The notes under the pieces are model-generated. The model was not told the DNA's origin. It searched no databases and worked only from the letters and a program-made list of their open reading frames with translations. Below are positions 53,389 to 62,004 of a stretch of DNA of 64,000 nucleotides, in pieces. The position numbers and the translations under genes were made by a program. The stretch is from Chitinophaga pinensis (GTDB lineage Bacteria; Bacteroidota; Bacteroidia; Flavobacteriales_D; Crocinitomicaceae): the NCBI GenBank assembly GCA_945883825.1, contig CAMCYF010000005.1:1-64000 (forward strand), in the 5' to 3' direction. Each line of letters opens with the position of its first letter. Within the stretch, counting starts at the first letter, position 1.

Positions 53389-54119
53389 GTTAGGGTAGAA
53401 TTATATTCTAATTTATTCAAAAAATGAACAGAATAGTTACATAGTTCCTTGAAGTGAGCAATTAAACCTATAATTTTTTCTGAATTCAGATTTTCCATAT
53501 AACTCATAAGTTTTAAAGTGTTGTTTTCAGTAAGGCCTAGTTGTTTATGGTGCGACAAAATAAAATAAATTAAGTCTTCCTCATCTTGATAGTCGAAAGA
53601 ATTACAAACCAAAAGTTTACCATCTTTTTTAATGTACATAATGAAAGATTTCCCTTCAAATAGAATAGAAATCAAATTTTTATGTTGTTCCTTGAAACAA
53701 TTTTTAATTAAACAGGAAGCATGATGTTTTAATTCGCCATTAAAAAAGTAATTTCGTTTAAAATCGCGAAACCAATTTGGGATTGAGTAAACTAAAGATA
53801 GATTTTCCTCATAAATTGAATCGTAAAAAAGGGATTCACTTGGATTTAATTCACCAAAGTTTAGTCGGTAATAATTTTCTAGTTGACTTGGAAGGAAAAG
53901 GGCATTAGGAATTAAGGTGAATTGGCTAGAAAACCATGTAAAATGTGGTTTAGTTTCTGAATTTGAAAAGGGTCTAATGGCTTCTATTAATTCTTCATTA
54001 TGAAAGGGTTGCTTTGCTTCTATTCTATTTTCATGAGCTATTGTTACTGAACTATCACTATTTTTTTTCAGAATAGTAAGTTTAGATGGATGAAAATCAA
54101 AAAAATATTTTTCTGACAT
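53379..54119 (-). CDS. DUF3822 family protein
   Basis: A 246-residue soluble protein of the DUF3822 family. Hallmarks are a short lead KYFFDFHPSKLTIL, then SLVYSIPNWFRDF and NLISILFEGKSFIMYI, and a C-terminal helical part. It has an actin/ASKHA-like strand pattern but no clear ATP site. It sits upstream of rsmD and coaD, a conserved order in Bacteroidota. No function is known to me. Confidence 0.82.
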   Translation of the reverse strand: MSEKYFFDFHPSKLTILKKNSDSSVTIAHENRIEAKQPFHNEELIEAIRPFSNSETKPHFTWFSSQFTLIPNALFLPSQLENYYRLNFGELNPSESLFYDSIYEENLSLVYSIPNWFRDFKRNYFFNGELKHHASCLIKNCFKEQHKNLISILFEGKSFIMYIKKDGKLLVCNSFDYQDEEDLIYFILSHHKQLGLTENNTLKLMSYMENLNSEKIIGLIAHFKELCNYSVHFLNKLEYNSTLTCE

Positions 54120-54125
54120 TTATAT

Positions 54126-55019
54126 TTATTCTTCCTCCCACGAACCAGAGAGATCACTCATTTCTAATTTACCGAAATAAATAAGTTCTTTTGTTTTTTG
54201 TCCTTTGATTTTAGTGAAAGGGATAAAACCTTCTACACGAATTGTAGCAATAGAATCTATTCCAATTACTATTTTGTCTGATTTTATTGTCCATTCCTTT
54301 TTATTCTGAGTAAAAGGTATATAACGTAATGCTTTAGCATCAAATGCACCTAATTCATTATCTATTCGTTCCTTTAGGTAACTTCTATTTTCTGTAAAAG
54401 TTGTTTTTATAAAAGATACTTTAACGGTATCTCTTTTAAAATCTTTTAAATCAACAGGGCAAATTTTTGATTTCGAAAGTTTATATGCCTCGAATTCATT
54501 CATATTATTATCAATTGGACGATTATCGCGGTATATATAATTTCTTTCTGCCTCTGTAATTTTTCTACCTGGCACACTTCCTTCTGATACAACTGTATTT
54601 ACGCTGTCTGTTTCGATAAAATTAATGATGGTTTCCCAATCTTGGGCATAAGAATTGTATCGTTCGAAGTAGGCTTTTTGTGCAGTTCTTAAATCACTTA
54701 AATTAAGACGTGACAATTCTTTACACAGTTCATAATTTTTTTGGTCGTTCATAGTATCAGAAACACTGTAAAAAGAAAGATATAAGACAATTATTGCAAT
54801 TATTAAAGAACCTAAACCGATAATTCGAGTCATTAATGTTGACAATTTTCCTGAAACATTCAAAAAAGAAATTATTGCTGTAATTAGGATTAAAAAGGAA
54901 GAAGCGTTGAAAGTCAAACTTTGCTCAGAGCTATAACCAGTTATTAGCAATGCTAATCCAAGAATCAAGAATAAAGTTGGAACAGAATATTTTTTTAGAA
55001 GTAGACCAATGTTTAGCAT
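54126..55019 (-). CDS. Membrane protein of unknown function
   Basis: A 297-residue protein with three or four hydrophobic segments in the first 90 residues (about 13-30, 40-56, 66-86). A soluble part follows with a helical region around DLRTAQKAYFERYNSYAQDW, a pattern also found near pilin-like membrane proteins, and later beta-rich segments. I do not recognise a family. It heads the operon with DUF3822, rsmD, coaD and the TlpA-like gene. The promoter TAAATTTG is 25 bases upstream. Its function is unknown; an envelope role is a guess. Confidence 0.65.
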   Translation of the reverse strand: MLNIGLLLKKYSVPTLFLILGLALLITGYSSEQSLTFNASSFLILITAIISFLNVSGKLSTLMTRIIGLGSLIIAIIVLYLSFYSVSDTMNDQKNYELCKELSRLNLSDLRTAQKAYFERYNSYAQDWETIINFIETDSVNTVVSEGSVPGRKITEAERNYIYRDNRPIDNNMNEFEAYKLSKSKICPVDLKDFKRDTVKVSFIKTTFTENRSYLKERIDNELGAFDAKALRYIPFTQNKKEWTIKSDKIVIGIDSIATIRVEGFIPFTKIKGQKTKELIYFGKLEMSDLSGSWEEE

Positions 55020-55044
55020 AGTTTAAAAATTAATTATATGATGT

Positions 55045-55052
55045 CAAATTTA
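55045..55052 (-). promoter_or_regulatory. -7 promoter element for DUF3822-rsmD-coaD operon
   Basis: The minus strand reads TAAATTTG, exact for TAnnTTTG, 25 bases upstream of the ATG at 55019. A GTTG 16 bases further upstream may be a -33 box. Confidence 0.5.
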
Positions 55053-55114
55053 GCATTTTTAATTTTATCAACGTATTTTGTCTATTAAATTTTTGTAATC
55101 TTTGGATTATTTAA

Positions 55115-56533
55115 ATGCCAAACACAAGCCATAATAATTTCGAGCAACTAGTAGAAAGTTATTTTCTGCATTCTTTCACTGAAGATCAGAAAAATGCCAT
55201 GGATGTATTTATGCGTTTTTTTAATTCGGAAAAGCAATTTTGTCTTTATATTTTACAAGGTTTTGCAGGAACGGGCAAGTCATCATTAGTAGCAGCAATT
55301 GTAAAATCATTACAGGAAATTAAAATAAAAACTCGCTTGCTTGCTCCCACAGGTCGTGCAGCAAAAGTTCTTTCAAATTTTGCGAAAATACCAGCATATA
55401 CTATTCACAAACAGATTTATTTTTCTGGAAATGAATTAAGCATACAAAAGCCAACATTGGCTAAAAATTTATTTGAAAACACCTTGTTTTTTGTGGATGA
55501 GGCTTCTATGATTGGGATTAGTGACAAAAACAATGAGACTAATTTATTGGAGGATCTTTTGAATTATGTTTATCAAGGTAAAAATTGTAAGTTGATTTTT
55601 ATGGGCGATTCCGGTCAGTTGCCACCGGTTGGACAAATAGATTCTCCAGCTCTTAGCAGTTCGTTTTTTTCTGAAAATTTTCCTAAAATATCAGTCTTTA
55701 AAGCAGAATTAAAAAATGTTGTGAGAACAACTGAGAATTCCTCCATTTTGACAAATGCAACCTTTATTCGGGATAAATCTATTTTTGCTGCGCCATTTTT
55801 CAGGATTATCAACAACAAGGAAACTTTTCGCATTGCAGGTGGCGATTTACAAGATTATTTAGAAACTTCTTATAATGAGGTTGGAATGGACCAAACTATT
55901 TTAGTCACCTTGTCTAACAAAAGAGCAAATCTATGGAATCAAGAAATTAGAGGTAGAATATTATTGCGAGAGGAAATCATGGAGCGTGGTGATATTTTAA
56001 TGGTTGTAAAAAATAATTATTTTTGGTTGGATCCTCAATCTGAAATAGGTTTTATTGCAAATGGAGAACTCATAAAAGTTAAACGTATTATTCGATTCGA
56101 AGATCTATACGGCTTTCATTTTGTGCACCTTGAGATTCTCTTTTTGGATTATCCTGATGAAACTGAAAAAACAGTAATTGTAATGACTGAAGCAATTCTT
56201 GAAGAAACTCCAAATTTAAAAAGAGAGAAATTGAAGGAATTATTTTATGCAATTGAACAAGATTATTTATATGAAAAGAACAAGCAGAAAAGATTTCAAT
56301 TGGTGCTTAAGAATCCTTATTTTTCTGCATTACAAGTAAAATACGCTTATGCTGTAACAGTTCATAAAGCACAAGGCGGACAATGGAAACATATATTTTT
56401 GGATTACGGTTTTGTTCCGGATGAATTGAAAAATGAAAATTATATTCCTTGGTTGTACACTGCTTTGACAAGGGCCTCAGAAAAGCTATTTTTATTAAAT
56501 TTCCCTGCTGAATTTTTTTCAGCGGAAGAATAA
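55115..56533 (+). CDS. RecD/Pif1-like DNA helicase (SF1B)
   Basis: A 472-residue superfamily 1 helicase. Walker A is GFAGTGKSS at 49-57, Walker B is FFVDEASM near 127-134, and motif III is MGDSGQLPPVG. The C-terminal helicase motif is AVTVHKAQGGQW, followed by YTALTRASEKLFLL. It lacks the N-terminal extensions of RecD2 and is like the short RecD-type helicases of Bacteroidota. The role is probably DNA unwinding in repair. The start is ATG at 55115. A TAATCTTTG element with one extra spacer base lies just upstream. It is alone on this strand. Confidence 0.88.
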   Translation: MPNTSHNNFEQLVESYFLHSFTEDQKNAMDVFMRFFNSEKQFCLYILQGFAGTGKSSLVAAIVKSLQEIKIKTRLLAPTGRAAKVLSNFAKIPAYTIHKQIYFSGNELSIQKPTLAKNLFENTLFFVDEASMIGISDKNNETNLLEDLLNYVYQGKNCKLIFMGDSGQLPPVGQIDSPALSSSFFSENFPKISVFKAELKNVVRTTENSSILTNATFIRDKSIFAAPFFRIINNKETFRIAGGDLQDYLETSYNEVGMDQTILVTLSNKRANLWNQEIRGRILLREEIMERGDILMVVKNNYFWLDPQSEIGFIANGELIKVKRIIRFEDLYGFHFVHLEILFLDYPDETEKTVIVMTEAILEETPNLKREKLKELFYAIEQDYLYEKNKQKRFQLVLKNPYFSALQVKYAYAVTVHKAQGGQWKHIFLDYGFVPDELKNENYIPWLYTALTRASEKLFLLNFPAEFFSAEE

Positions 56534-56546
56534 TTTATAATTACTG

Positions 56547-57785
56547 CTAGATAAATGGATTCATTCGTTCAGAAAGAATTTCAATTTCATTTTTTTCACA
56601 AGAAAACCCAATTACTTTTGGAATTGTTCTAGAGCAATGCCGCGACCACAATCCTAAAGTATTTGCTCCCGTTCCTAAAATCCCAAGCCAATCATTTTCC
56701 TTTAGTATTGGGAGTTTAACGCCTTTGAGAACGTAATCACCTGCAAAACAAAGTGGACCTGCAATATCGTGAAGATATTTTTCATCTGAATTGTTTTCTT
56801 CTCCTTTATTATTTAGTGCAATTATGTCAAAATCTCGTGCTAATGTGTAAGCATCACGCATAAAATAATCAGCACCAAGATGAATAAATGCAATCTGTTT
56901 TTCTCCACGCTTAAAAGTGTATTCTATTTCTGAAAAAATAAATCCTGAATTTGTATGACACCACTGTCCAAATTCTGTTATTAGTTCAAAATCCCAAAGT
57001 TCTGGGCATGTTTCTTTTAATTTTTTTGCATATTCCGACATCTTTCCGACAATACCGTATTTTTCTGCAATTAGTCCACCACCAATATCCAATGTTAAAA
57101 TTCTTCTTTCAATTCCTTTTTTCTCTAATAAACTATTTGCTTCAATTGCTAAATCAAGAAGTTCTCTAACAGCAAAAACTGCTTTTGTCAAATCTTTCAT
57201 TTGACTTCCCGCATGTATGTGAAGTTGTTGAATCGGATGAGATAGAATGGCATTTAACAATGCTTCTTTTTCTAAAATAGGAACACCAAATTTCGATTCG
57301 TTATTACTAACACTATAAATTTCAGGGGAGTCCATTTGCATAGAGGGATTAATTCGAATCCCAAGAGTGAAATTTGGATTATCCGGCATTCTTTTTAATT
57401 CCTCTAAACTATTTGCATTTAGAATTAGTCCGTGCAATTCATTATTGCATTTTTCAATTTCACTTTGTCTTTTAACAGGTGAATCGAATACAATCTTATT
57501 GGGACTTGCTCCTGCCTTTATTGCCATTTCAACTTCTTCCATTGAAGCTGCTTCTAAGCTAAATCCCCAAGAAATAATTTTAGCCAATACACTTGGATGT
57601 GGGTTTGTTTTAATTGCAATTGCATGCGTAGCATTTGGATGATCAAAAATTGCGCTTAATTGCTCTAAATTAAATTTTAAATCATCCCATGATTGAAAAA
57701 TAAGTGCAGAATCATCATTAGAAATCAAAGAATTTGCGGACGCATTCCGAAAAGCCCAAAGTGCATTTTCCTTTATGTTTTTCAC
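56547..57785 (-). CDS. Fold-type III PLP-dependent decarboxylase-like enzyme
   Basis: A 412-residue enzyme of the alanine-racemase/ornithine-DAP decarboxylase fold. The Schiff-base lysine is Lys59 in AIKTN, the PLP-facing histidine is His191 in LHIHAGSQ, the phosphate-binding glycine loop is DIGGGL at 233-238, and the second-site cysteine is in GPLCFAGD (Cys346). The last motif resembles carboxynorspermidine/LysA-type decarboxylases, but the surrounding residues differ from both. It is coupled to the preceding PLP gene by a 4-base overlap. No lysine pathway gene is near, so it is probably not lysA. Substrate is unknown; a Y4yA-like or biosynthetic decarboxylase is possible. Confidence 0.82.
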   Translation of the reverse strand: MKNIKENALWAFRNASANSLISNDDSALIFQSWDDLKFNLEQLSAIFDHPNATHAIAIKTNPHPSVLAKIISWGFSLEAASMEEVEMAIKAGASPNKIVFDSPVKRQSEIEKCNNELHGLILNANSLEELKRMPDNPNFTLGIRINPSMQMDSPEIYSVSNNESKFGVPILEKEALLNAILSHPIQQLHIHAGSQMKDLTKAVFAVRELLDLAIEANSLLEKKGIERRILTLDIGGGLIAEKYGIVGKMSEYAKKLKETCPELWDFELITEFGQWCHTNSGFIFSEIEYTFKRGEKQIAFIHLGADYFMRDAYTLARDFDIIALNNKGEENNSDEKYLHDIAGPLCFAGDYVLKGVKLPILKENDWLGILGTGANTLGLWSRHCSRTIPKVIGFSCEKNEIEILSERMNPFI

Positions 57786-59182
57786 GGAAATAATTTTTTT
57801 ACAGCATTTTCAATAACTTGAATAAAAGCAATATCACTTTTTGGATTAAATTGATTATTCATAAGTTGCTTTCGAATAGAGTAGGAGCCAATTGCTAGAC
57901 GAATAAATGATTTCTCACCATATTGAACAGGTTGACCTAAAAACACGCGATTAAAATTTTCGATTCCCTCGTGTTCATTTAAAACAAGATAATCGAATAA
58001 TATTTTTAGTTCTTTATTATTTAAAGCAACACCATTTTTTATAACCATAAAAGAAATAATACTGTCGTTTGTCAATTCAATATCAGGCATTAAGCGAAAC
58101 AGATCACTTTGAGCTAAGCGTCCAATTACAACTTGATTCCATCTACGAATTAGGGCATTTGATTTTTCTTGAGGGAATGCTAAAAATGATTCCATTTCAC
58201 ACAATGCAATTTCCCACCTTAACCTTAATCCGATATTTTTGAATTTTGGTAAGTTTTCTCGCATTTTTTCAAATTCTAGTGGATAATCATAGGATGTAAA
58301 AAGTGAATTATATGTCTCCAATATGCTTGCATCTTTATCTTTGATTTTTTCAGACCAATATTTTGGCACCAAAAGAGCTCCGCAAAATGGCGGCGCCTGA
58401 TAAAATTTTGATCCGGTAATGCTTATCATTGCCCCTTTACATATTAAATCATGAATTAATTTTCTATCAGTACGAAATTGGCACATATCAACAACCCACA
58501 TGATCCCGTCCCTAAATTCATCAATTATTGCCAAATCGTCTTTAATTCCTGATTTACTACCAAAAACAAGATTACCAATAATCAATTGCTCAGGAAATTG
58601 ATTAATAAGATCTCTTATGGCTTGGTTGCGATCAACAATATTTCCATTTTCATCTCTTGCAGGAAGGTAAAAAACCTCTGATTTTACTTTTTCGCTGACA
58701 TTTTTCCCAATAGGCAAGGGTTTTCCGTATTGGCTCCATTCAGAAAAATACAGTCCTTCAGCTGCAGCTTTAGATCCAGACCCTAATTCTTCAGGACATG
58801 AGACTATGTTAATTATTTTCTTATTCGGATCAATTATGCATTGAAATAAAAGTGGTAAATACATTAAATCACTTCCGCTTGGCCCATAGAAAACATCAAA
58901 ATCCATCGACTTATAAATCAACATTGCTTTTAATCTTAGCGTTTGATTTTTAAGGATGCTTTCATATTTAGAGTCTCCGTAATTTTTTAAAAACTCTTGA
59001 CCTACTTTGTAGGCATCAGTAGTTAATGTCCCACAAGTACAAGATCCTCTGTGGAGCAATTTTTCAAATTTTATAGGATTTAGATGGTATTTATTGGCAT
59101 TTGTTGTTTCACTAATAAAAACACGTTCATCACAACCGGAAGTTAGTATTTCTAATAATAAGTCATCGTTTACATTTTCCAT
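57782..59182 (-). CDS. Fold-type I PLP-dependent enzyme of unknown substrate
   Basis: A 466-residue protein with a class V aminotransferase-like layout. Phosphate site: YGPSGSDLMYL at 99-109; cofactor Asp232 and Gln235 in VVDMCQF; Schiff-base lysine Lys259 in ITGSKFYQAPPFCGALLVP. An N-terminal RGSCTCGTLTTDAY near 45-58 has two cysteines close together, perhaps a metal or redox site. It could be a decarboxylase, lyase or transaminase. No close family name comes to mind. It overlaps the previous gene by 13 bases and the next by 4, so translation is coupled. Substrate is unknown. Confidence 0.75.
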   Translation of the reverse strand: MENVNDDLLLEILTSGCDERVFISETTNANKYHLNPIKFEKLLHRGSCTCGTLTTDAYKVGQEFLKNYGDSKYESILKNQTLRLKAMLIYKSMDFDVFYGPSGSDLMYLPLLFQCIIDPNKKIINIVSCPEELGSGSKAAAEGLYFSEWSQYGKPLPIGKNVSEKVKSEVFYLPARDENGNIVDRNQAIRDLINQFPEQLIIGNLVFGSKSGIKDDLAIIDEFRDGIMWVVDMCQFRTDRKLIHDLICKGAMISITGSKFYQAPPFCGALLVPKYWSEKIKDKDASILETYNSLFTSYDYPLEFEKMRENLPKFKNIGLRLRWEIALCEMESFLAFPQEKSNALIRRWNQVVIGRLAQSDLFRLMPDIELTNDSIISFMVIKNGVALNNKELKILFDYLVLNEHEGIENFNRVFLGQPVQYGEKSFIRLAIGSYSIRKQLMNNQFNPKSDIAFIQVIENAVKKLFP

Positions 59183-60243
59183 TCTTCAGGACAATTTACG
59201 GCAAAAAATCTCGATTTCTCTTTAGTTTTTTTATTCATCAAAGTTATCCATAAATTATGGGAGTCATGAACGAGTTCAGCTGAATTTGTTTTTAAATAAT
59301 TCACCCAAGTTGAATTTATAATGTAGTTATTAGTAAATTCAAAGGTGCCATCGTAGAAATAGCGATTTAGACGTACTTCGTTTTCGGAAATATGAATTAG
59401 TTCGTGCCATGCTCCTTCTCCAATACCTCCTATATAGATAAAATCTTCTTTTATATTTTCTGGAATAGTACTTGGCTTTTCTAATTGTCCAACAATTGAG
59501 TCAGTGGGAAGAAATTTTGCTTTTTTAGTAAAAAAAGACTCTAATCCTTTTCGAAATAAATCAGATAAAGCGTCACTAATTACTGCTTTCTCCCATTTCT
59601 CACTTCCATTTTCCCAAATTACGAAATCTCCAGAACTAGAAGCAGCCAACACATTGAAATAAGGAGTTTGAGAATAGGTATTTGGATTATTGAGTTTTTT
59701 ATATGTTATTGAATTTTCATCTAATCCCTCTAATATTGCTTTTGCTACAAATTTCCCGCAATTTGTTTTTTTTTTTTTTAGAGCACCATATTTTTGAAAC
59801 CCTTCTTTTTGAAGTGCTTTTGAATAACAGAGAATTTTCTCAATATTTACATCATAAGTTATGGATGCGTATAACGCTCCATCTCCATGTGTCCCTTTTT
59901 TCATCTCCTCTAATTCTTGAAAAATAGTAGAGGTGTTTTCTATTTCTCCATTCTCATTCCAAACAGGTATTGTTTTAATTTCAAGTTTTGGATCTGTTTC
60001 TTTGCTTCTGCATCTACTGTATCCAAGAGGTGATAGATAGCGACCTAAATCATAATAAAATAATTCATCGTTTTTTGCTATTAACATTGCGGCATGCCCG
60101 ATTCTAAAATTAAGATTTTTCATTATCCCAATTTTTTTCAAAAAAATCCATAATTTTTCTGGTCCACGTGCAATGACAAATGGCCATGCTAGGGAAATAA
60201 TCGCAGTATTTTTATTATCTAATGGAGAATTCATTTCGTTCAA
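59170..60243 (-). CDS. Papain/NlpC-fold-like protein of unknown function
   Basis: A 357-residue soluble protein. It has RIGHAAMLI (His50), then FYYDLGRY, and later KTNCGKFVAKAIL (Cys162). A histidine before the cysteine is the order of circularly permuted NlpC/P60 (YiiX-like) hydrolases. The rest is of mixed strand and helix; the C-terminal part (about 265-350) is beta-rich. The catalytic assignment is inference from two short motifs and needs structure prediction. No signal peptide is seen, so it is cytoplasmic unless exported otherwise. It follows the M61 gene by 3 bases and overlaps the PLP gene by 13. Function is unknown. Confidence 0.62.
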   Translation of the reverse strand: MNEMNSPLDNKNTAIISLAWPFVIARGPEKLWIFLKKIGIMKNLNFRIGHAAMLIAKNDELFYYDLGRYLSPLGYSRCRSKETDPKLEIKTIPVWNENGEIENTSTIFQELEEMKKGTHGDGALYASITYDVNIEKILCYSKALQKEGFQKYGALKKKKTNCGKFVAKAILEGLDENSITYKKLNNPNTYSQTPYFNVLAASSSGDFVIWENGSEKWEKAVISDALSDLFRKGLESFFTKKAKFLPTDSIVGQLEKPSTIPENIKEDFIYIGGIGEGAWHELIHISENEVRLNRYFYDGTFEFTNNYIINSTWVNYLKTNSAELVHDSHNLWITLMNKKTKEKSRFFAVNCPEEWKM

Positions 60244-60246
60244 AGA

Positions 60247-62004
60247 TCAAGAGATTTTAGAATTATTTTCACTCCATGCAAAGATTGCTTTCTCCTGATT
60301 AGGAGTTAATTTGACTTTTTTATTGATTTTATGATTTAAATAAAAAAATCGATTTACTTCAGGCAATGTTAGCTGCAATAGTTTTCCATTTCTAAAAAAG
60401 GAAAGTGTTTTTGAGCTTGCATCAAAGTAGTTTAGACATGCATCAAGATCATTGTTCAATTTTATTTTGTTCACTGCAATTAGTTCGTCCCCTAACGATA
60501 AGCCAGCCATTTCTGCAGGACTTCCTGGGTAAATAGCACTAATTAATAGGTGATTTGATTGATTAACAATTTTCATTCCCAAATTTGCTTCGGAATAAGA
60601 ATTAGAAGGAGTTTGAATAAGTTCAAGACCAATAAAGTCCAATGCTTCTAAAAGAATTGTTTCATACGGAGTTGTTCCATGAACATAATCGTTAAAGAAA
60701 TCTTGGAATGAATAGCCACATTTATTTTCAAGTTGATCAATGAAATCTTTTTCTGTATATCCTTTGTTATTTTGAGCAAAATTATAGTACAAGCGCTTCA
60801 TAACTTCTTCAATTCCTCGCTTATTATTTGTCGCCTTTCGAATTTTTGCATCCATTACAAATGCCAACAGACAGCCTTCTGTGTAGATTGAAACTTTTCT
60901 ACCAGGAACTCCAGGAACATATCCATCTAACCAAGTATCATAAGATGATTGTGCAACAGAGTAGGCAAATCTTCCAGGGTTATCAAAATGTTTTTGAAAT
61001 TGCTTACTTAATTCTCTCAAATAAGTTTCAAGTGAAAAAACACCACTCTTTAACAAATAAAGATCACCTAAATAAGTAGTAATACCTTCGTAGATATAAC
61101 CCAATTCAGAATAGTTTTCTTTTTTGAAATTATAAGGAAGAAGTTCTTTTGGTCGGATACTTTTTACATTCCAAACATGATAGAGTTCATGTGAGCAAAC
61201 ACCAAGTAATTCCTCATAGCGATTTTCAAACAAATCATATGAAGGACCAAGAGTGATTACAGTACTTTTAAGGTGTTCAACTCCGTGATAAGCAAGATAC
61301 GGAAGGGATTGAATGAGGAAATGATATTCGCTAACAGGAAACTCTCCAAAATCTTCGATTTGTTTAACTGTAAAGTTTCTGAAATCATTAATAACTCTTT
61401 CCCATGGAATATTTAATTGATTATTAAACCAAATATGGAAATTAGTATCTGCAACGATATAAGTTTGTTTCTCTAAGTTTTCAGAGCAAATAAAAGGCGA
61501 ATCTGCTAATTCATCAAAATTTTCTGCAAGCAAAAAGTTGTTTTCTTGAACTAAGGAACTTGCAATTGTATAATTTTCTGGAATATTCAATTCAAGGGAA
61601 ATAGGAAATAGTTCTTTTCCCTCTGCATATAGAAAGCAATTTACTGGATTTACATATAATTGCTTTTCGTCAAAGTAGCTTGCGCCAGCATTGAGTTCAT
61701 TTGCATAGTATTGGTATTCAATTTTAATATACTTTGTTTCGTTCGAACTTATCTCCCAGGAATCTTTATTGATTTTTTGAAAATTAACTGCTTTATTTTG
61801 ATCATTAAAAACTTTAAAATTTTTTATGTTTTTGGCAAAATCCCCAAGTTCATAACGCCCTGGTCGCCAAGAAGGAAGATGAATGATTGTTTTGTTTTTA
61901 TCTACGGGAAATTGCACTTTAATTTTTATAAAGTGTTGCTGTGCATTGTCACAATCGATGATATAGAATATTCTTTCTTGCAAATTATTATGCGTATAAT
62001 TCAA
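60247..62004 (-). CDS. M61 family glycyl aminopeptidase-like metallopeptidase
   Basis: A 585-residue zinc peptidase of family M61. The zinc motif is HELYHVWN at 272-279 (HExxH) with the third ligand in YEGITTY (Glu306), typical of glycyl aminopeptidases. An N-terminal beta domain covers about 1-165 and a PDZ domain about 465-550. No signal peptide is seen, although some relatives are exported. The ATG overlaps the end of the ABC-F gene by 17 bases. It is followed by the papain-like and two PLP genes, so the peptidase may be part of that pathway. Confidence 0.88.
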   Translation of the reverse strand: MNYTHNNLQERIFYIIDCDNAQQHFIKIKVQFPVDKNKTIIHLPSWRPGRYELGDFAKNIKNFKVFNDQNKAVNFQKINKDSWEISSNETKYIKIEYQYYANELNAGASYFDEKQLYVNPVNCFLYAEGKELFPISLELNIPENYTIASSLVQENNFLLAENFDELADSPFICSENLEKQTYIVADTNFHIWFNNQLNIPWERVINDFRNFTVKQIEDFGEFPVSEYHFLIQSLPYLAYHGVEHLKSTVITLGPSYDLFENRYEELLGVCSHELYHVWNVKSIRPKELLPYNFKKENYSELGYIYEGITTYLGDLYLLKSGVFSLETYLRELSKQFQKHFDNPGRFAYSVAQSSYDTWLDGYVPGVPGRKVSIYTEGCLLAFVMDAKIRKATNNKRGIEEVMKRLYYNFAQNNKGYTEKDFIDQLENKCGYSFQDFFNDYVHGTTPYETILLEALDFIGLELIQTPSNSYSEANLGMKIVNQSNHLLISAIYPGSPAEMAGLSLGDELIAVNKIKLNNDLDACLNYFDASSKTLSFFRNGKLLQLTLPEVNRFFYLNHKINKKVKLTPNQEKAIFAWSENNSKIS

